Made by a program: the position numbers and the translations under genes | The notes under the pieces: generated by a model | What the model saw: only the letters and a program-made list of their open reading frames with translations | Told to the model about the DNA's origin: nothing | Database searches by the model: none | Assembly: GCF_900074915.1 (NCBI RefSeq) | Contig: NZ_LT222319.1 | Span: 702,001-766,000 of the forward strand | Length of the DNA stretch: 64,000 nucleotides | Reading direction: 5' to 3' | DNA from: Pseudomonas cerasi | GTDB lineage: Bacteria > Pseudomonadota > Gammaproteobacteria > Pseudomonadales > Pseudomonadaceae | Shown: positions 37,610-48,842 of the stretch, in pieces | Layout of the letters: the number at the start of each line of letters is the position of its first letter | How positions within the stretch are numbered: position 1 is the stretch's first letter

Positions 37610-39124
37610 TCAATGATTTACCGACAGGTATCCCGAGGCGAGTTGCCATGCGTCGGCGATGCAGACCCGGCCTCCGGTTCCGTTGGCAATAAGCTTTACC
37701 CCCAGGCTGTCGGTCTGTGGATAAAGACGGCTGCTGAAGCTGAAACTGCCGTTTTGCTCGAACACCTCGATGGACGAGCGATCAAGGAAGATCCGCAGTT
37801 CAAGCTGATTATGTTGTGGATCTATCGCTACACTGCGCTGACCGCTGACGTGGGTGCCCGACTGAGTACGGTCGAGTATCAAACGTTTCAGCGACGCATC
37901 GTAGTAAAGCAGCGTCTGCTCCTTGCCATCCTCACTGCAACGCAATGCCACACCCAGGTGACCTTCGATGCAGTCGAGCAGGTCCAGGTGCACGTGGATT
38001 TCGAGCATGTCGCCGTGTATGTCGGCCAGCGATTGGCTACCCGCTTCGCTCCACCAGGGGGTGCCTGGCAGTGACGCGTTGCGCAACGCTGTCAGCTCGC
38101 GCGCGGGCTGCACGCACAGGCGATCGGCGCGTACTTCAAGTTCTCGCGGCAGGCCCAGCATGCCGCGCCAGTGATGTGCCTCGGTTGGGGTCGGGCTTTC
38201 CCACATGTCGATCCAGGCCCACAGCAGACGCCTGCCATCGGCAGCCACCAGCGTCTGCGCCGCATAGAAATCGTGACCGCTGTCCAGCTCGATAAAAGGC
38301 CCGCCGGTGAACTGCCATTGACTGTCGACCTGGCCCACTCGATAGCCGGTGTGAAACCTGTTCAGTCGCTCGTAGCGCTGCGCCGGCACGCCCTGGGGGG
38401 AGTAAAGCAGTACGTCGCGTTCATTGAGGCCAAACAGGTCCGGGCATTCCCACATATAGCCGTCGCCTTCGCCGCCTGTGGACACATAACTGACGAAGTC
38501 CCACGCGTGCAGGTCCCTGGATCGATAGAGCGGCAGCAGCGGTTTGTCGCCCAGGCGTGCGCCGGCAATCAGGTACCAGTGGCCATCCTGTCGCCAGACT
38601 TTCGGGTCACGGAAATGAATCATCCCGTCTTGCGGCGGGGTGTCGATAACGGCGCCGTGTTTGATGAAGCTGATGCCGTCGGTACTGGTGGCCAGGCACT
38701 GCACCTGACGGATGAAACGCTCGTCGCCCACATCACCCAGCCACGTGTGCCCGGTGTAGATCAGCGCCAGGGTGTCGTCATATACCACTGCACTGCCGGA
38801 AAAACAGCCGTCCCGGTCGAAGTCATCACCGGGCGCCAGGGCAATGGGCAGGTGCTGCCAATGGACCAGATCGGCACTCTTTGCATGGCCCCAGTACATC
38901 GGGCCCCATTTTGCGTCGAACGGGTGGTGCTGATAGAACACGTGATATTCGCCACGAAAGAACACCACCCCGTTAGGGTCATTCATCCAGCCCGCAGGCG
39001 GGGCCAGGTGGTAACCGGGGCGATAATCGTGGACGAGCTGCGACAGGCCCTCTTCCAGCGCATGGCGCGCGCGCTCTAGGGCGGGAGACATCGGCTTGCT
39101 CATGGCATTTGCAGAAAAACTCAT
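37610..39124 (-). CDS. scrB: Sucrose hydrolase, GH32 family
   Basis: I start at the ATG 39124, which overlaps the ABC ATPase stop (ATGA); the longer frame lies inside that gene. The 504-residue enzyme has the three GH32 catalytic motifs: WMNDPNG with nucleophile D49, FRDPK (transition-state stabiliser) and MWECPDLF (acid/base E). A C-terminal beta-sandwich ends in FLDRSSIEVFEQNGSF. No signal peptide is seen, so it acts in the cytoplasm. Because uptake here is by an ABC importer rather than a PTS, the substrate should be free sucrose, although annotation often says sucrose-6-phosphate. Confidence 0.92.
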   Translation of the reverse strand: MSFSANAMSKPMSPALERARHALEEGLSQLVHDYRPGYHLAPPAGWMNDPNGVVFFRGEYHVFYQHHPFDAKWGPMYWGHAKSADLVHWQHLPIALAPGDDFDRDGCFSGSAVVYDDTLALIYTGHTWLGDVGDERFIRQVQCLATSTDGISFIKHGAVIDTPPQDGMIHFRDPKVWRQDGHWYLIAGARLGDKPLLPLYRSRDLHAWDFVSYVSTGGEGDGYMWECPDLFGLNERDVLLYSPQGVPAQRYERLNRFHTGYRVGQVDSQWQFTGGPFIELDSGHDFYAAQTLVAADGRRLLWAWIDMWESPTPTEAHHWRGMLGLPRELEVRADRLCVQPARELTALRNASLPGTPWWSEAGSQSLADIHGDMLEIHVHLDLLDCIEGHLGVALRCSEDGKEQTLLYYDASLKRLILDRTQSGTHVSGQRSVAIDPQHNQLELRIFLDRSSIEVFEQNGSFSFSSRLYPQTDSLGVKLIANGTGGRVCIADAWQLASGYLSVNH

Positions 39125-40263
39125 AGGGTGCCTGCTTGTACGAGGTGCGGTGTGATGCCGGGTGTCAGGTGTTGACTGGCGTCTGTGTGGCGCTTCAGGG
39201 CCAGGCCATCGGCGTTGAACAGGTGCAGGTTGCTGTCGTCGAATTGCAGCGCGACCTGATCGCCTGCCTGCCAGCCGGCCTTGGCATCGCAGCGACAAAT
39301 CAAGGGCTCGCTCGCCCCGGTAGCCAGATGCACATAGACCTCGCTGCCCAGGTATTCGACACCGGATACCGTGACGCCAACGCCGTTGTTCGCAACATTG
39401 AGGGTGATGTGCTCCGGGCGAACACCCAGGGTCAGTTGCGCATCCTCGGTCAGATTCGAGCTGTCGAAGGGCAGGGATTTCATACCCAGTGCCGGGATGT
39501 CGATCAGGCTGTTGCGACCCGGTGCCTGCAAGCTTACCGGCAGAAAATTCATTCTCGGCGAGCCCAGAAAACCGGCGACGAAGAGGCTGGCAGGGCGCTC
39601 GTAGAGTTCGCGTGGTGAGCCGACCTGTTCGACCTGACCGCCGTTGAGCACGACAATCTTGTCCGCCAGGGTCATCGCCTCGACCTGATCGTGGGTGACG
39701 TAGATCATCGTCGAGCCCAGCCGCTTGTGGAGCCGGGCGATTTCGTTGCGCATCTGGACCCGCAGCGAGGCGTCCAGGTTGGAAAGCGGTTCATCGAACA
39801 ACAGGATGTCCGGTTCTCGCGCCATGGCTCTGCCCATGGCCACGCGCTGACGCTGCCCGCCGGACAATTCCCGGGGCTTGCGCTGCAGCAGTTTGTCCAG
39901 TTGCAGGATCTGCGCGGTTTTCAGCACGCGTTCGCGCAGGCTGCTTTTTTCCGTCTTGGCCAGCTTGAGGCCGAAACTGATGTTGTCGTAGACGCTCATG
40001 TGCGGGTACAGGGCGTAGGACTGAAAGACCATACCGACACCACGCTCGCGCGGTTCCAGGTCATTGACCCGTCGTCCGTCGATCAGCAGGTCGCCAGCAC
40101 AGATCGAATCCAGTCCGGCGATCAAGCGCAGCAGCGTCGACTTTCCGCAGCCCGAAGGGCCGACGAACACAACGAACTCACCCGCAGCGATCTCCAGGCT
40201 GACATCGCGCAGAATGCGCGTGCCGCCCAATTGCTTGTTGATGTTGGCTAGCTTCAATTTCAT
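39121..40263 (-). CDS. Sugar ABC transporter ATP-binding protein (MalK/UgpC type)
   Basis: A 380-residue ATPase starting at the ATG 40263. It shows Walker A GPSGCGKST, the signature LSGGQRQRVAMG, Walker B ILLFDEPLSNLD and a C-terminal TOBE/OB-fold regulatory domain (TLGVRPEHITL). This is the single ATPase that would power both permease subunits. It is followed by scrB with an ATGA overlap and preceded by the second permease gene by 30 bp. In the context of scrB and a ScrY-type porin the substrate is very probably sucrose. Confidence 0.94.
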   Translation of the reverse strand: MKLKLANINKQLGGTRILRDVSLEIAAGEFVVFVGPSGCGKSTLLRLIAGLDSICAGDLLIDGRRVNDLEPRERGVGMVFQSYALYPHMSVYDNISFGLKLAKTEKSSLRERVLKTAQILQLDKLLQRKPRELSGGQRQRVAMGRAMAREPDILLFDEPLSNLDASLRVQMRNEIARLHKRLGSTMIYVTHDQVEAMTLADKIVVLNGGQVEQVGSPRELYERPASLFVAGFLGSPRMNFLPVSLQAPGRNSLIDIPALGMKSLPFDSSNLTEDAQLTLGVRPEHITLNVANNGVGVTVSGVEYLGSEVYVHLATGASEPLICRCDAKAGWQAGDQVALQFDDSNLHLFNADGLALKRHTDASQHLTPGITPHLVQAGTL

Positions 40264-40293
40264 CACGATGCTGTTCCTTGTCAGTTGTGTGCA

Positions 40294-41136
40294 TCAACCT
40301 TTCAACGCGCCGGCAGTGAGGCCGGAAACGATGCGGCGCTGGAAGATCAGCACCAGAATCACCAGTGGGACGGTCACCAGCACCGACGCCGCCATCAACA
40401 GGCCCCAAGGCAATTCGTGGGAGCTGCCACCCGAAATCAGGGCGATGGCGACCGGGACCGTTCGTTGCGCGTCTGTCAGGGTGAAGGTCAGGGCAAACAG
40501 GAACTCGTTCCACGCGGCAATAAAAGCCAGCAGGCCGGTCGTGACCAGTGCGGGCCACAGCAGCGGCAACAGCACGCGGGTCAGCGTGACCCAGGGCGAT
40601 GCGCCATCCATGATTGCCGCTTCTTCCAGCTCATGCGGCAGTTGCCCCATGAACGTGGTCAGCACCCAGACGGTGAAGGGCAGGGTAAAAATCGTGTAGC
40701 TCAGGATCAGTGCCCATGAGGTGTTGTACAGACCCAGTGCGCGGATGACTTCAAACAGCCCCGACAGCACCGCGACCTGAGGAAACATCGAGACGCCGAG
40801 CACCATCATCAGCACCGTGCCGCGGCCTCGGAACTTGACCCTGCCCAGGGCGTAGGACGCCGTCAGGCCCAGGAACAGCGCCAGCACTACCACACTCAGC
40901 GCAACCACCAGTGAGTTGGCGATGGCCTGCAGGAATGAAGCCTGGCTGAGGACCGCTGCGTAATTGGAGAAGTCGGCTTCGGTGATCCAGTAGCTCACTT
41001 CAAACAAGGCACTGGACGGTTTCAGCGAGGTCAGGATGGCGTAATAGAAAGGGAAGATCGCGTACAGCAGCACGACCCCGACCAGGCCCCAGAAGGCCAG
41101 GCGCAGCAGCGCTTTCTTCAGTGGGCGCAGGTTCAT
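40294..41136 (-). CDS. Sugar ABC transporter permease (MalG type)
   Basis: The start is the ATG 41136, which overlaps the previous stop (ATGA); the frame extending to 41541 is inside the first permease gene. The 280-residue protein has six membrane segments and the conserved EAA loop (LEEAAIMDGASPWVTLTRVLLP), which contacts the ATPase. It ends LTAGALKG, typical of MalG-like subunits. It pairs with the permease upstream. Confidence 0.93.
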   Translation of the reverse strand: MNLRPLKKALLRLAFWGLVGVVLLYAIFPFYYAILTSLKPSSALFEVSYWITEADFSNYAAVLSQASFLQAIANSLVVALSVVVLALFLGLTASYALGRVKFRGRGTVLMMVLGVSMFPQVAVLSGLFEVIRALGLYNTSWALILSYTIFTLPFTVWVLTTFMGQLPHELEEAAIMDGASPWVTLTRVLLPLLWPALVTTGLLAFIAAWNEFLFALTFTLTDAQRTVPVAIALISGGSSHELPWGLLMAASVLVTVPLVILVLIFQRRIVSGLTAGALKG

Positions 41137-42095
41137 GAGCGCACCTCCAGCTGGCGACGTCCGAGGTACAGATAAAGCATGGCAATCACTGCCACGACCA
41201 GAAACAGCAGGGTGGAGGCGGCGCTGCCGTAGCCGACGTCCTGGAACTCCACCAGGTGCTGGCGGGCATAGACCGACATGCTCATGGTGCTCGAAGAGTT
41301 GGAGGTCAGGACGTAGATGACGTCGAAGACCCGCAACGAATCGAGAATGCGAAAGATCGCGGCGACCAACAAGGCGGGCATCAGCAACGGCAAGGTGACT
41401 CGCCAGAACACCCGCACCGGATGAATGCCGTCGACCCTGGCGGCTTCGTAGCAATCGCTTGGCAGCATCTGCAGTGCCGCGAGCATCAGCAGGGTGACAA
41501 AGGGCACGGTCTTCCAGACGTCGACGATGATCACTGCCCACATCGACAGGTCCGCATCTGCCGTCCAGGCCAGCGGCGCGTCGATCAGGCCCAGGCTCAG
41601 CATCATATGGTTGATGATGCCGAACTGGTCATTGAGCATCCACGACCAGATCTTCGCCGAGACGATGGTCGGAATCGCCCAAGGGATCAGAATCAACGCA
41701 CGGACCAGCGCGCGGCCGGTGAACTTGACGTTCAACAGCAACGCCACCATCAGTCCCAGGACCATTTCCAGCCCGACCGACACCACGGTGAAATGCAGGG
41801 TGTTGCGCACCGCGTTCCACCATTGCGGATCGACCAGCACGCCAGACCAGATGACGCCGTCGTAGAGCAGATAATTGCTCAGGCCCACGAATGAGCCACT
41901 GCCGGTATCCGACAGATCGGCATCGGTCAGGCTGAACCAGAATGTGCGCAGCAACGGCCAGGCCGCCACCAGTACCAGGCACACCAGCATCGGCGTCAGA
42001 AACAGCCAGGCGGCGCGTAGCCTGCGACGTTGTACAGGCGTTTCCCGGATGACGAGTTCGTCGTCTCCGGGGAAGTCGGTAGAAGAGACGGGCAT
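41133..42095 (-). CDS. Sugar ABC transporter permease (MalF type)
   Basis: A 320-residue permease with about six membrane helices and the EAA loop CYEAARVDGIHPVRVFWRV. The N-terminal cytoplasmic tail is charged and the first helix (AAWLFLTPMLVCLVLVAAWP) is typical of MalF/UgpA subunits. It overlaps the next permease gene by four bases and follows the binding-protein gene by 21 bp. It forms the second half of the sucrose translocation channel. Confidence 0.93.
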   Translation of the reverse strand: MPVSSTDFPGDDELVIRETPVQRRRLRAAWLFLTPMLVCLVLVAAWPLLRTFWFSLTDADLSDTGSGSFVGLSNYLLYDGVIWSGVLVDPQWWNAVRNTLHFTVVSVGLEMVLGLMVALLLNVKFTGRALVRALILIPWAIPTIVSAKIWSWMLNDQFGIINHMMLSLGLIDAPLAWTADADLSMWAVIIVDVWKTVPFVTLLMLAALQMLPSDCYEAARVDGIHPVRVFWRVTLPLLMPALLVAAIFRILDSLRVFDVIYVLTSNSSSTMSMSVYARQHLVEFQDVGYGSAASTLLFLVVAVIAMLYLYLGRRQLEVRS

Positions 42096-42116
42096 GTTGA
42101 TTTCCTTACGTGTGGC

Positions 42117-43391
42117 TTACCAGTTCCGGCGTTTGATGCGGGTCAGTTCGCGTTCCAGTTCGACCAGTGCCTGATCGACCGGAATATCGCCCGCCAGCAC
42201 GCTATGCACCCGATCGAAGAATGCGTTGGAGACGCGTGGGTAGCCGTTGGCCGTGATCGCGGCGGGGCGCATGACCCCATTGCTGAGGATGCTGTGCAAC
42301 TGCGGGTAGTAAGGCATCGCCGCGAGCAACTCGGGGTCGGCATAAAGGGACTCGATGACCGGGTTGTAGGCACCTGCCAGGGAACGCTGTTTTTGCTGCT
42401 GGGCGCTGGTCAGGTAGGCAACCAGTTCTGCCGCCAGTTTGGGGTTGCGGCTGTAGCGCGAAACCGCCAGGCCCCAGCCTCCGAGCGTTGAAGCGTGGGT
42501 GCCGTTCGCGCCGCCACTGGGCAGGGGCGCGACGCCGACCTTGTCTTTTATCGCGCTGTCCTTGCTTTGCACCAAGGCCCAGACGTAAGGCCAGTTGCGC
42601 ATGAACAGCGCATTTCCCGACTGGAATACGCCACGGCCTTCTTCCTCGGTGTAGTTAAGGACGCCGGGCGGGGAGATCTCGCCGATCCAGCTTTTTGCCA
42701 GGGTCAGCGCGACTCGTGAGGCCTGGCTGTTGACCACGATGTCTCCGCGCGGGTTGACCAGTCCGCCGTCCGGCTGGCTGCTGATCCATTCCAGGGCGTT
42801 GCACGTCAGGCCTTCATAGGCGCGCCCCTGGAACACGTAGCCCCACATAGTGGCATTCCCCGCATCGCGTTCGGCTTTTTGCACTTTTTTGGCGGTAGCG
42901 GTCATGTCCTCCCAGGTCTGGGGGACCGGCTGCTGGTACTTGTCGAGCAGATCCTTGCGGTAATACAGCAGCCCCGAGTCGGTAAACCAGGGCATCGACA
43001 CCAGCCGGCCGTCGACGGTGGCGTTGTCCACCTGTGCCTGGAAATAGCCTTGTGTCGCATTTGCCGGAAGCAGTTCGCGCAGATCCGTCAGGTGTTTGGC
43101 GAGCATCCCCGGCCACACCATGTCGATTTGAATGATGTCGATGTCGGTGGACTGGGCGCTGAGGATCTGCTGGTAGAACGACAGGCGCTCGGTTGCAGAG
43201 TTAGGCGTGGAAACCACCTGAACGTTGTTGCCGGTCTGTTTTGACCAGCTATCGACTGCCTCCTTGCACAGTTGCAATTCAGCGCCGACGGCCCCGCACG
43301 AGATCGTCAGATCGGCTGCGTTCGACAGCGCAGAAAACCCGGCGGACAGGGTGAGCAGCGCGGCGGGAAGAAGAGATTTCAGCTGTTTCAT
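42117..43391 (-). CDS. Sugar ABC transporter substrate-binding protein
   Basis: A 424-residue periplasmic protein with a signal peptide (LKSLLPAALLTLSAGFSALSNA). It is of the extracellular solute-binding family 1: features include IDIIQIDMVWPGMLAKHL, a GWGLAVSRYS hinge segment and the typical PYYPQLHSIL near the end. It is the first gene of the importer operon, 167 bp from the divergent porin start, and would deliver sucrose to the permeases. Confidence 0.93.
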   Translation of the reverse strand: MKQLKSLLPAALLTLSAGFSALSNAADLTISCGAVGAELQLCKEAVDSWSKQTGNNVQVVSTPNSATERLSFYQQILSAQSTDIDIIQIDMVWPGMLAKHLTDLRELLPANATQGYFQAQVDNATVDGRLVSMPWFTDSGLLYYRKDLLDKYQQPVPQTWEDMTATAKKVQKAERDAGNATMWGYVFQGRAYEGLTCNALEWISSQPDGGLVNPRGDIVVNSQASRVALTLAKSWIGEISPPGVLNYTEEEGRGVFQSGNALFMRNWPYVWALVQSKDSAIKDKVGVAPLPSGGANGTHASTLGGWGLAVSRYSRNPKLAAELVAYLTSAQQQKQRSLAGAYNPVIESLYADPELLAAMPYYPQLHSILSNGVMRPAAITANGYPRVSNAFFDRVHSVLAGDIPVDQALVELERELTRIKRRNW

Positions 43392-43421
43392 AGAGCCCTC
43401 TTTATTTTTGTTTTTATAAAA

Positions 43422-45136
<1,715 letters not shown>

Positions 45137-45147
45137 GCTCTGCAGGT

Positions 45148-45174
45148 AAAGCCCGGCACCGTGTGCCGGGCTTT
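45148..45174 (+). terminator. Terminator after the porin gene
   Basis: AAAGCCCGGCAC and GTGCCGGGCTTT form a perfect 12-bp stem with a three-base loop. The flanking A and T runs make it usable in both directions. It lies 11 bp past the porin stop. Confidence 0.92.
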
Positions 45175-45217
45175 GAATCGGTTTACTGCTACCCGATGAG
45201 CATCGGGACAGTTCGTC

Positions 45218-46234
45218 CTACTGACCAGCTACGCTCTTCATCACCTGCACCCTGAGCACCTTGTTGGCAGCGGTAATGTACGCCCAGCTTGCCTGCTCGC
45301 TGGAGCAGAACGTCAGGTTGCTGGTATCGGCAGCCGCGACCAGCAGTTTTCCGAGTGGCTTGCCTGCTGCGGAAAACACCTGAATACCTTCCTTGCTGCT
45401 GCTCCACAGGTTGCCAAGCGCGTCGACTTTGATCCCGTCAGGGATGCCGGGCTGGATGTCAGCGAACACCTTGCCGTTGATCAAGCGACCGTCGCGCACC
45501 TGATAGACCATGATGCGATGTGCCAGCTTCTTGTTGGTGAAGTCGTGGGCCATTTGTGAGTCGGCCAAATAAAGCAGCTGCTGATCCGGCGAGAAGGCCA
45601 GGCCGTTGGGCGAGTGGACTTCGGGAGTGTCGAGACGGGTGATCTGCCCGGTGTCGGGTACGTAGCGATAGATGAACTCGCCGCCTTGCTCAGGCTTGCC
45701 GCCATAGCCCTCGCTTTTGCTCAACACCCCGAAGGTGGGATCGGAAAACCAGAGAGCGCCGCTTTTATCCGCCACTACATCGTTCGGACTGTTCAGCCGT
45801 TTGCCCTGGTAGGTGTCGACCAATGTACGCCACTCACCATTGGGCTCCTGCCGCACGATGCCGCGCTTGCCATGGGAGGCCGCCACCACACGGCCCTGGC
45901 CGTCGAGCGTATGCCCATTTTGAAAGTCGGCTTTTTCCAGCCAGGTGGACACGCCATCCTTTGCCTGCCAGCTGCTGACCTTGTTGGCCTTGATGTCACT
46001 CCAGATCAAACGGCCATCGGCCAGGCACAGCGGGCCTTCTGCCCACTTCGCCTGATCGGTGAGCAGCTCGACGCGGGCCTGTGGGGCAACCAGTTGGCTG
46101 AAGGCCGGGTCGATAACGACTTGCCGGACAGGGGCGACGGCGTCGGTTGCGCCTGCTGAACCCGCAGCCAGGAGCGCACTGCCCAATAGCCATGAGGAGG
46201 GGCGCAGAAAGCGATTTTTACGGGTCGGTTTCAT
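45218..46234 (-). CDS. SMP-30/gluconolactonase-like exported protein
   Basis: A 338-residue beta-propeller protein with a signal peptide (SSWLLGSALLAAGSAGATDA). Family hallmarks are WAEGPLCLADGRLIWSDI, the metal-site segment LNSPNDVVADKSGALWFSDP and GIPDGIKVDALGNLW. Members hydrolyse lactones of sugars or related compounds in the periplasm. It is the third gene of a minus-strand group behind a cupin and a YagU-like gene, 20 bp past the cupin stop. The exact substrate is unknown. Confidence 0.87.
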   Translation of the reverse strand: MKPTRKNRFLRPSSWLLGSALLAAGSAGATDAVAPVRQVVIDPAFSQLVAPQARVELLTDQAKWAEGPLCLADGRLIWSDIKANKVSSWQAKDGVSTWLEKADFQNGHTLDGQGRVVAASHGKRGIVRQEPNGEWRTLVDTYQGKRLNSPNDVVADKSGALWFSDPTFGVLSKSEGYGGKPEQGGEFIYRYVPDTGQITRLDTPEVHSPNGLAFSPDQQLLYLADSQMAHDFTNKKLAHRIMVYQVRDGRLINGKVFADIQPGIPDGIKVDALGNLWSSSKEGIQVFSAAGKPLGKLLVAAADTSNLTFCSSEQASWAYITAANKVLRVQVMKSVAGQ

Positions 46235-46254
46235 AGGTTCAGGTCCGTATGCGA

Positions 46255-46824
46255 TCAGTAGGCACAGCTGCCGTTGGTACGTTTGTCAGCCGCACCCGGT
46301 TTAAGTTTGATGATCAGTTGAACATTGGGTTGATCACCCACGGTGCGCGTCAGGTGGCCTACACGTTCGTCATCCGGACGCGGCCGGGACCGGGTGTCGG
46401 CATTGAACTGCATCTCTCCCGGTCCTTGCACCAGCACACTGCCATCGGTGGTCTCCACCGACCATTGCCCCTGCAGGGTGACGACCCATTGTGGCCCCGG
46501 CGCGTGGTGCCAGTTGCCGACGTATCCCACCGGCAGCACCGCGTAGGCGATGCTTTCGATATCGTCAGGGGAGACGCCGACCCATTGCGGCGCGGCTGGC
46601 GGGGCATAGCTTTTGAACTCCAGGCCTTCCAGGCGGCAGTGGCCCACATGCGTGGCACCGTTTTCGTCAGCCCACAGCGTGGCATATGAAACAGGTGGTT
46701 GCAGTTGACCGTTACTGTGAGTCATTTGCGCAGACTCTTTCGGCACCGATTGCACGTCGGCATTGGCACTCGCCATGCCCGCGCAGGCGGCGCAGGCCAG
46801 AGCCAGGGTGTATAGAGATTTCAT
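46255..46824 (-). CDS. Exported cupin-domain protein
   Basis: About 189 residues from the ATG at 46824 (GGAG site upstream); the longer frame overlaps the next gene. Signal peptide LYTLALACAACAGMASANA. The body is a single cupin: GNWHHAPGPQWVVTLQGQW holds the metal-binding histidines and VLVQGPGEMQFN the second motif. It may bind or transform a small organic acid or sugar. Together with the SMP-30-like gene it suggests a periplasmic pathway controlled by the neighbouring LysR gene. Confidence 0.82.
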   Translation of the reverse strand: MKSLYTLALACAACAGMASANADVQSVPKESAQMTHSNGQLQPPVSYATLWADENGATHVGHCRLEGLEFKSYAPPAAPQWVGVSPDDIESIAYAVLPVGYVGNWHHAPGPQWVVTLQGQWSVETTDGSVLVQGPGEMQFNADTRSRPRPDDERVGHLTRTVGDQPNVQLIIKLKPGAADKRTNGSCAY

Positions 46825-46880
46825 CGGGTCACTCCGTTTACAGGGAAATTCCGTGTGTCTGTCGCAAGACAGCGCGCTAC

Positions 46881-47375
46881 TCAGGCCGGTCGGGTGTGAG
46901 GCAGCCAGCGCTGCTGCAAATCCCACCGTATGACTTCGATCACCCACATCCACAGCAAGTGCCCGAACGTTTCAGATAACAACTCCGAGGCAGGCAGCTC
47001 CCACAGCGGCGGTGCCCAATGGAACGCAGGCAGGATGACGCCGTGAAACCCCAGGGTCACCAACAGGCCGAAACCCAGACCCTGCCACAGGGCGGCGCGC
47101 GGATACCGGAGTACAAGCAGGCAATAGAACATGGCGAAGAAGATGGAAAAGCCATGGTGGACCAGGGCACTGCCGTAATTCACCACATGCTCTGAATACA
47201 CATAAGTCAGCTGCTGAGCGTTGATGCCCAGCGAATCAAGCATCTCCACGGGCGGGACCGGGCGGTCCGGCGTGCGAGGCGGGAAGGGGATCTCTGTACC
47301 CCATTTGATGAAACTGGAAACATTGCCTCCAACAAAGCCGGCCAGTGCGGCGACACCATACGCTCGCGTGTTCAA
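46881..47375 (-). CDS. YagU-like inner-membrane protein (DUF1440)
   Basis: A 164-residue membrane protein with about four helices (AALAGFVGGNVSSFIKWG, HHGFSIFFAMFYCLLVL, LGFGLLVTLGFHGVILP). The conserved pattern of WGTEIPFPPRTPDRP and a late GHLLWMWVIEVIR fits YagU/DUF1440 proteins, linked in E. coli to acid resistance. It is first in the group with the cupin and SMP-30-like genes and divergent from a LysR gene 131 bp away. Confidence 0.8.
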   Translation of the reverse strand: MNTRAYGVAALAGFVGGNVSSFIKWGTEIPFPPRTPDRPVPPVEMLDSLGINAQQLTYVYSEHVVNYGSALVHHGFSIFFAMFYCLLVLRYPRAALWQGLGFGLLVTLGFHGVILPAFHWAPPLWELPASELLSETFGHLLWMWVIEVIRWDLQQRWLPHTRPA

Positions 47376-47506
47376 ATCAGCGCCCCTTCTTCGATAGACC
47401 AGGCTGTGAGCGATCTCGCTCTAGCCGTTTACCATGAAGTATGTGCAACGCTCATTTATTTGTAACATACTAATTTTATAGCTCATTGATACTAAAAAAA
47501 TATCAG

Positions 47507-48427
47507 ATGTTTGATTTGAAATTGATGCGCCAGTACGTGGTGGTCGCTGAAACCTTGAATTTTCGCAAGGCCGCGCAGCGCTTGAACATGTCACAGCCGC
47601 CCCTGAGCGTTGCGATTCGTCGTCTGGAAGAATGCCTGGGCGTGCAGTTGTTGCTGCGTAGTACGCGCTCCACGCAATTGACCGCTGCGGGCGTCGTGTT
47701 TTTGGCCGAGGCTCGGCAGACGCTGTTGCAGGCCGAACGGGCCTGTGAAATGGCACGTCGCTCAGCGGCAGGCATGCTCGGCACGATTCGCCTGGGCTTT
47801 GTCGACAGCGTGGTCGATGGTTTGCTGCCGGCGCTGCTGCGTCGCTATCAGGCCGCGAACCCGAACGTCGATATTCAACTGCAGGAGGCCACCCCTCCCG
47901 AGCAACTTGAAGGCCTGCGCAACGACCGGCTGGACGTCGGCATTCTGGTGTTGCCGGTCATAGACCCGGGCAATATCCATATCGAGCCGCTGTTCGAGGA
48001 TCGCATGGTTGCGGTGCTGCCGCAGGATCATCCCTTGGCCGAGCAGACGTCCATCGGTCTTGCGGCGCTGGCAGACCAACCCTGGATTCTGTTCGCCCCG
48101 CATCATGGCCCGGGCATGCACTCGCACATTCTGCTGGCCTGCGCCAACGCAGGCTTTACTCCTCGGGTCGTGCAACAGCCTCGCCAGATGCAGACCACGG
48201 CTGCGCTGGTGGCTGGCGGAATGGGCGTGGCGCTCATGCCGCAGCGCTATGCCCGACGTCAGCCGGGGCGGCTTGCCTGTCGTGAGCTGACGGGCCCAGG
48301 TACACCTGTCGCCTATGTGCTGGCGCTGGCGTATCGCGAGCTGTCTCCGTGTGCGCAGTCCTTGCGCGAAGTGGTCATGGAGCTGGTTCAGTCGCCGGCG
48401 TTCACGCTGTCGTCTGCGGAGTCGTGA
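47507..48427 (+). CDS. LysR-family transcriptional regulator
   Basis: I start at the ATG 47507 (MFDLKLMRQYVVVAETLNF); the frame to 47486 adds seven residues. The 306-residue protein has the LysR winged helix (RKAAQRLNMSQPPLSVAIRRLE) and a C-terminal effector-binding domain (GTIRLGFVDSVVDGLLPALL, VAGGMGVALMPQ). It is divergent from the YagU-cupin-SMP-30 group and probably controls it through the 131-bp AT-rich gap. The inducer is unknown. Confidence 0.92.
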   Translation: MFDLKLMRQYVVVAETLNFRKAAQRLNMSQPPLSVAIRRLEECLGVQLLLRSTRSTQLTAAGVVFLAEARQTLLQAERACEMARRSAAGMLGTIRLGFVDSVVDGLLPALLRRYQAANPNVDIQLQEATPPEQLEGLRNDRLDVGILVLPVIDPGNIHIEPLFEDRMVAVLPQDHPLAEQTSIGLAALADQPWILFAPHHGPGMHSHILLACANAGFTPRVVQQPRQMQTTAALVAGGMGVALMPQRYARRQPGRLACRELTGPGTPVAYVLALAYRELSPCAQSLREVVMELVQSPAFTLSSAES

Positions 48428-48583
48428 CCCCGTCATCTGAACTCAGGTCCCAACCCGCTATTCGCGTGCCGGTTCAAATGCACTGAACGCCTTGCTACGC
48501 CCTGACTCCAAATCTTGCCCCGGCGCTCAAACAATGCATCACGTCGATGGGTGTTCGAATCCTCTGCCAATCAAGGAATTCCC

Positions 48584-48739
48584 ATGACCGATCCACGTAA
48601 CGTTGCCCACGACAAAAAAGTCCAGCAAGAGAAAAAGAACCACGGCGAAGAAATCGCGCCGAATGCCGAGCACGCGCCTCAGCCGGGGATGAAGCCGGCA
48701 CTCAAGCACGATGATGACCAGCAGGAAGAGCAGGCGTAA
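48584..48739 (+). CDS. Small hydrophilic protein
   Basis: A 51-residue, highly charged protein (MTDPRNVAHDKKVQQEKKNH, ending QQEEQA) preceded by AAGGA at a fitting distance. It has no hydrophobic part and is probably disordered. Similar short proteins are common in Pseudomonas, with no known function. The longer frame from 48515 lacks a ribosome binding site. Confidence 0.65.
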   Translation: MTDPRNVAHDKKVQQEKKNHGEEIAPNAEHAPQPGMKPALKHDDDQQEEQA

Positions 48740-48842
48740 GCCAGTGACCTGATCGTGACCTTTGGCGGTGCTGGCTGATGTCAGCACCGCCAGGTGGCGC
48801 ATTCGATGCCATCACTTCAGGCAGGCAACAGGGGCCTATAGC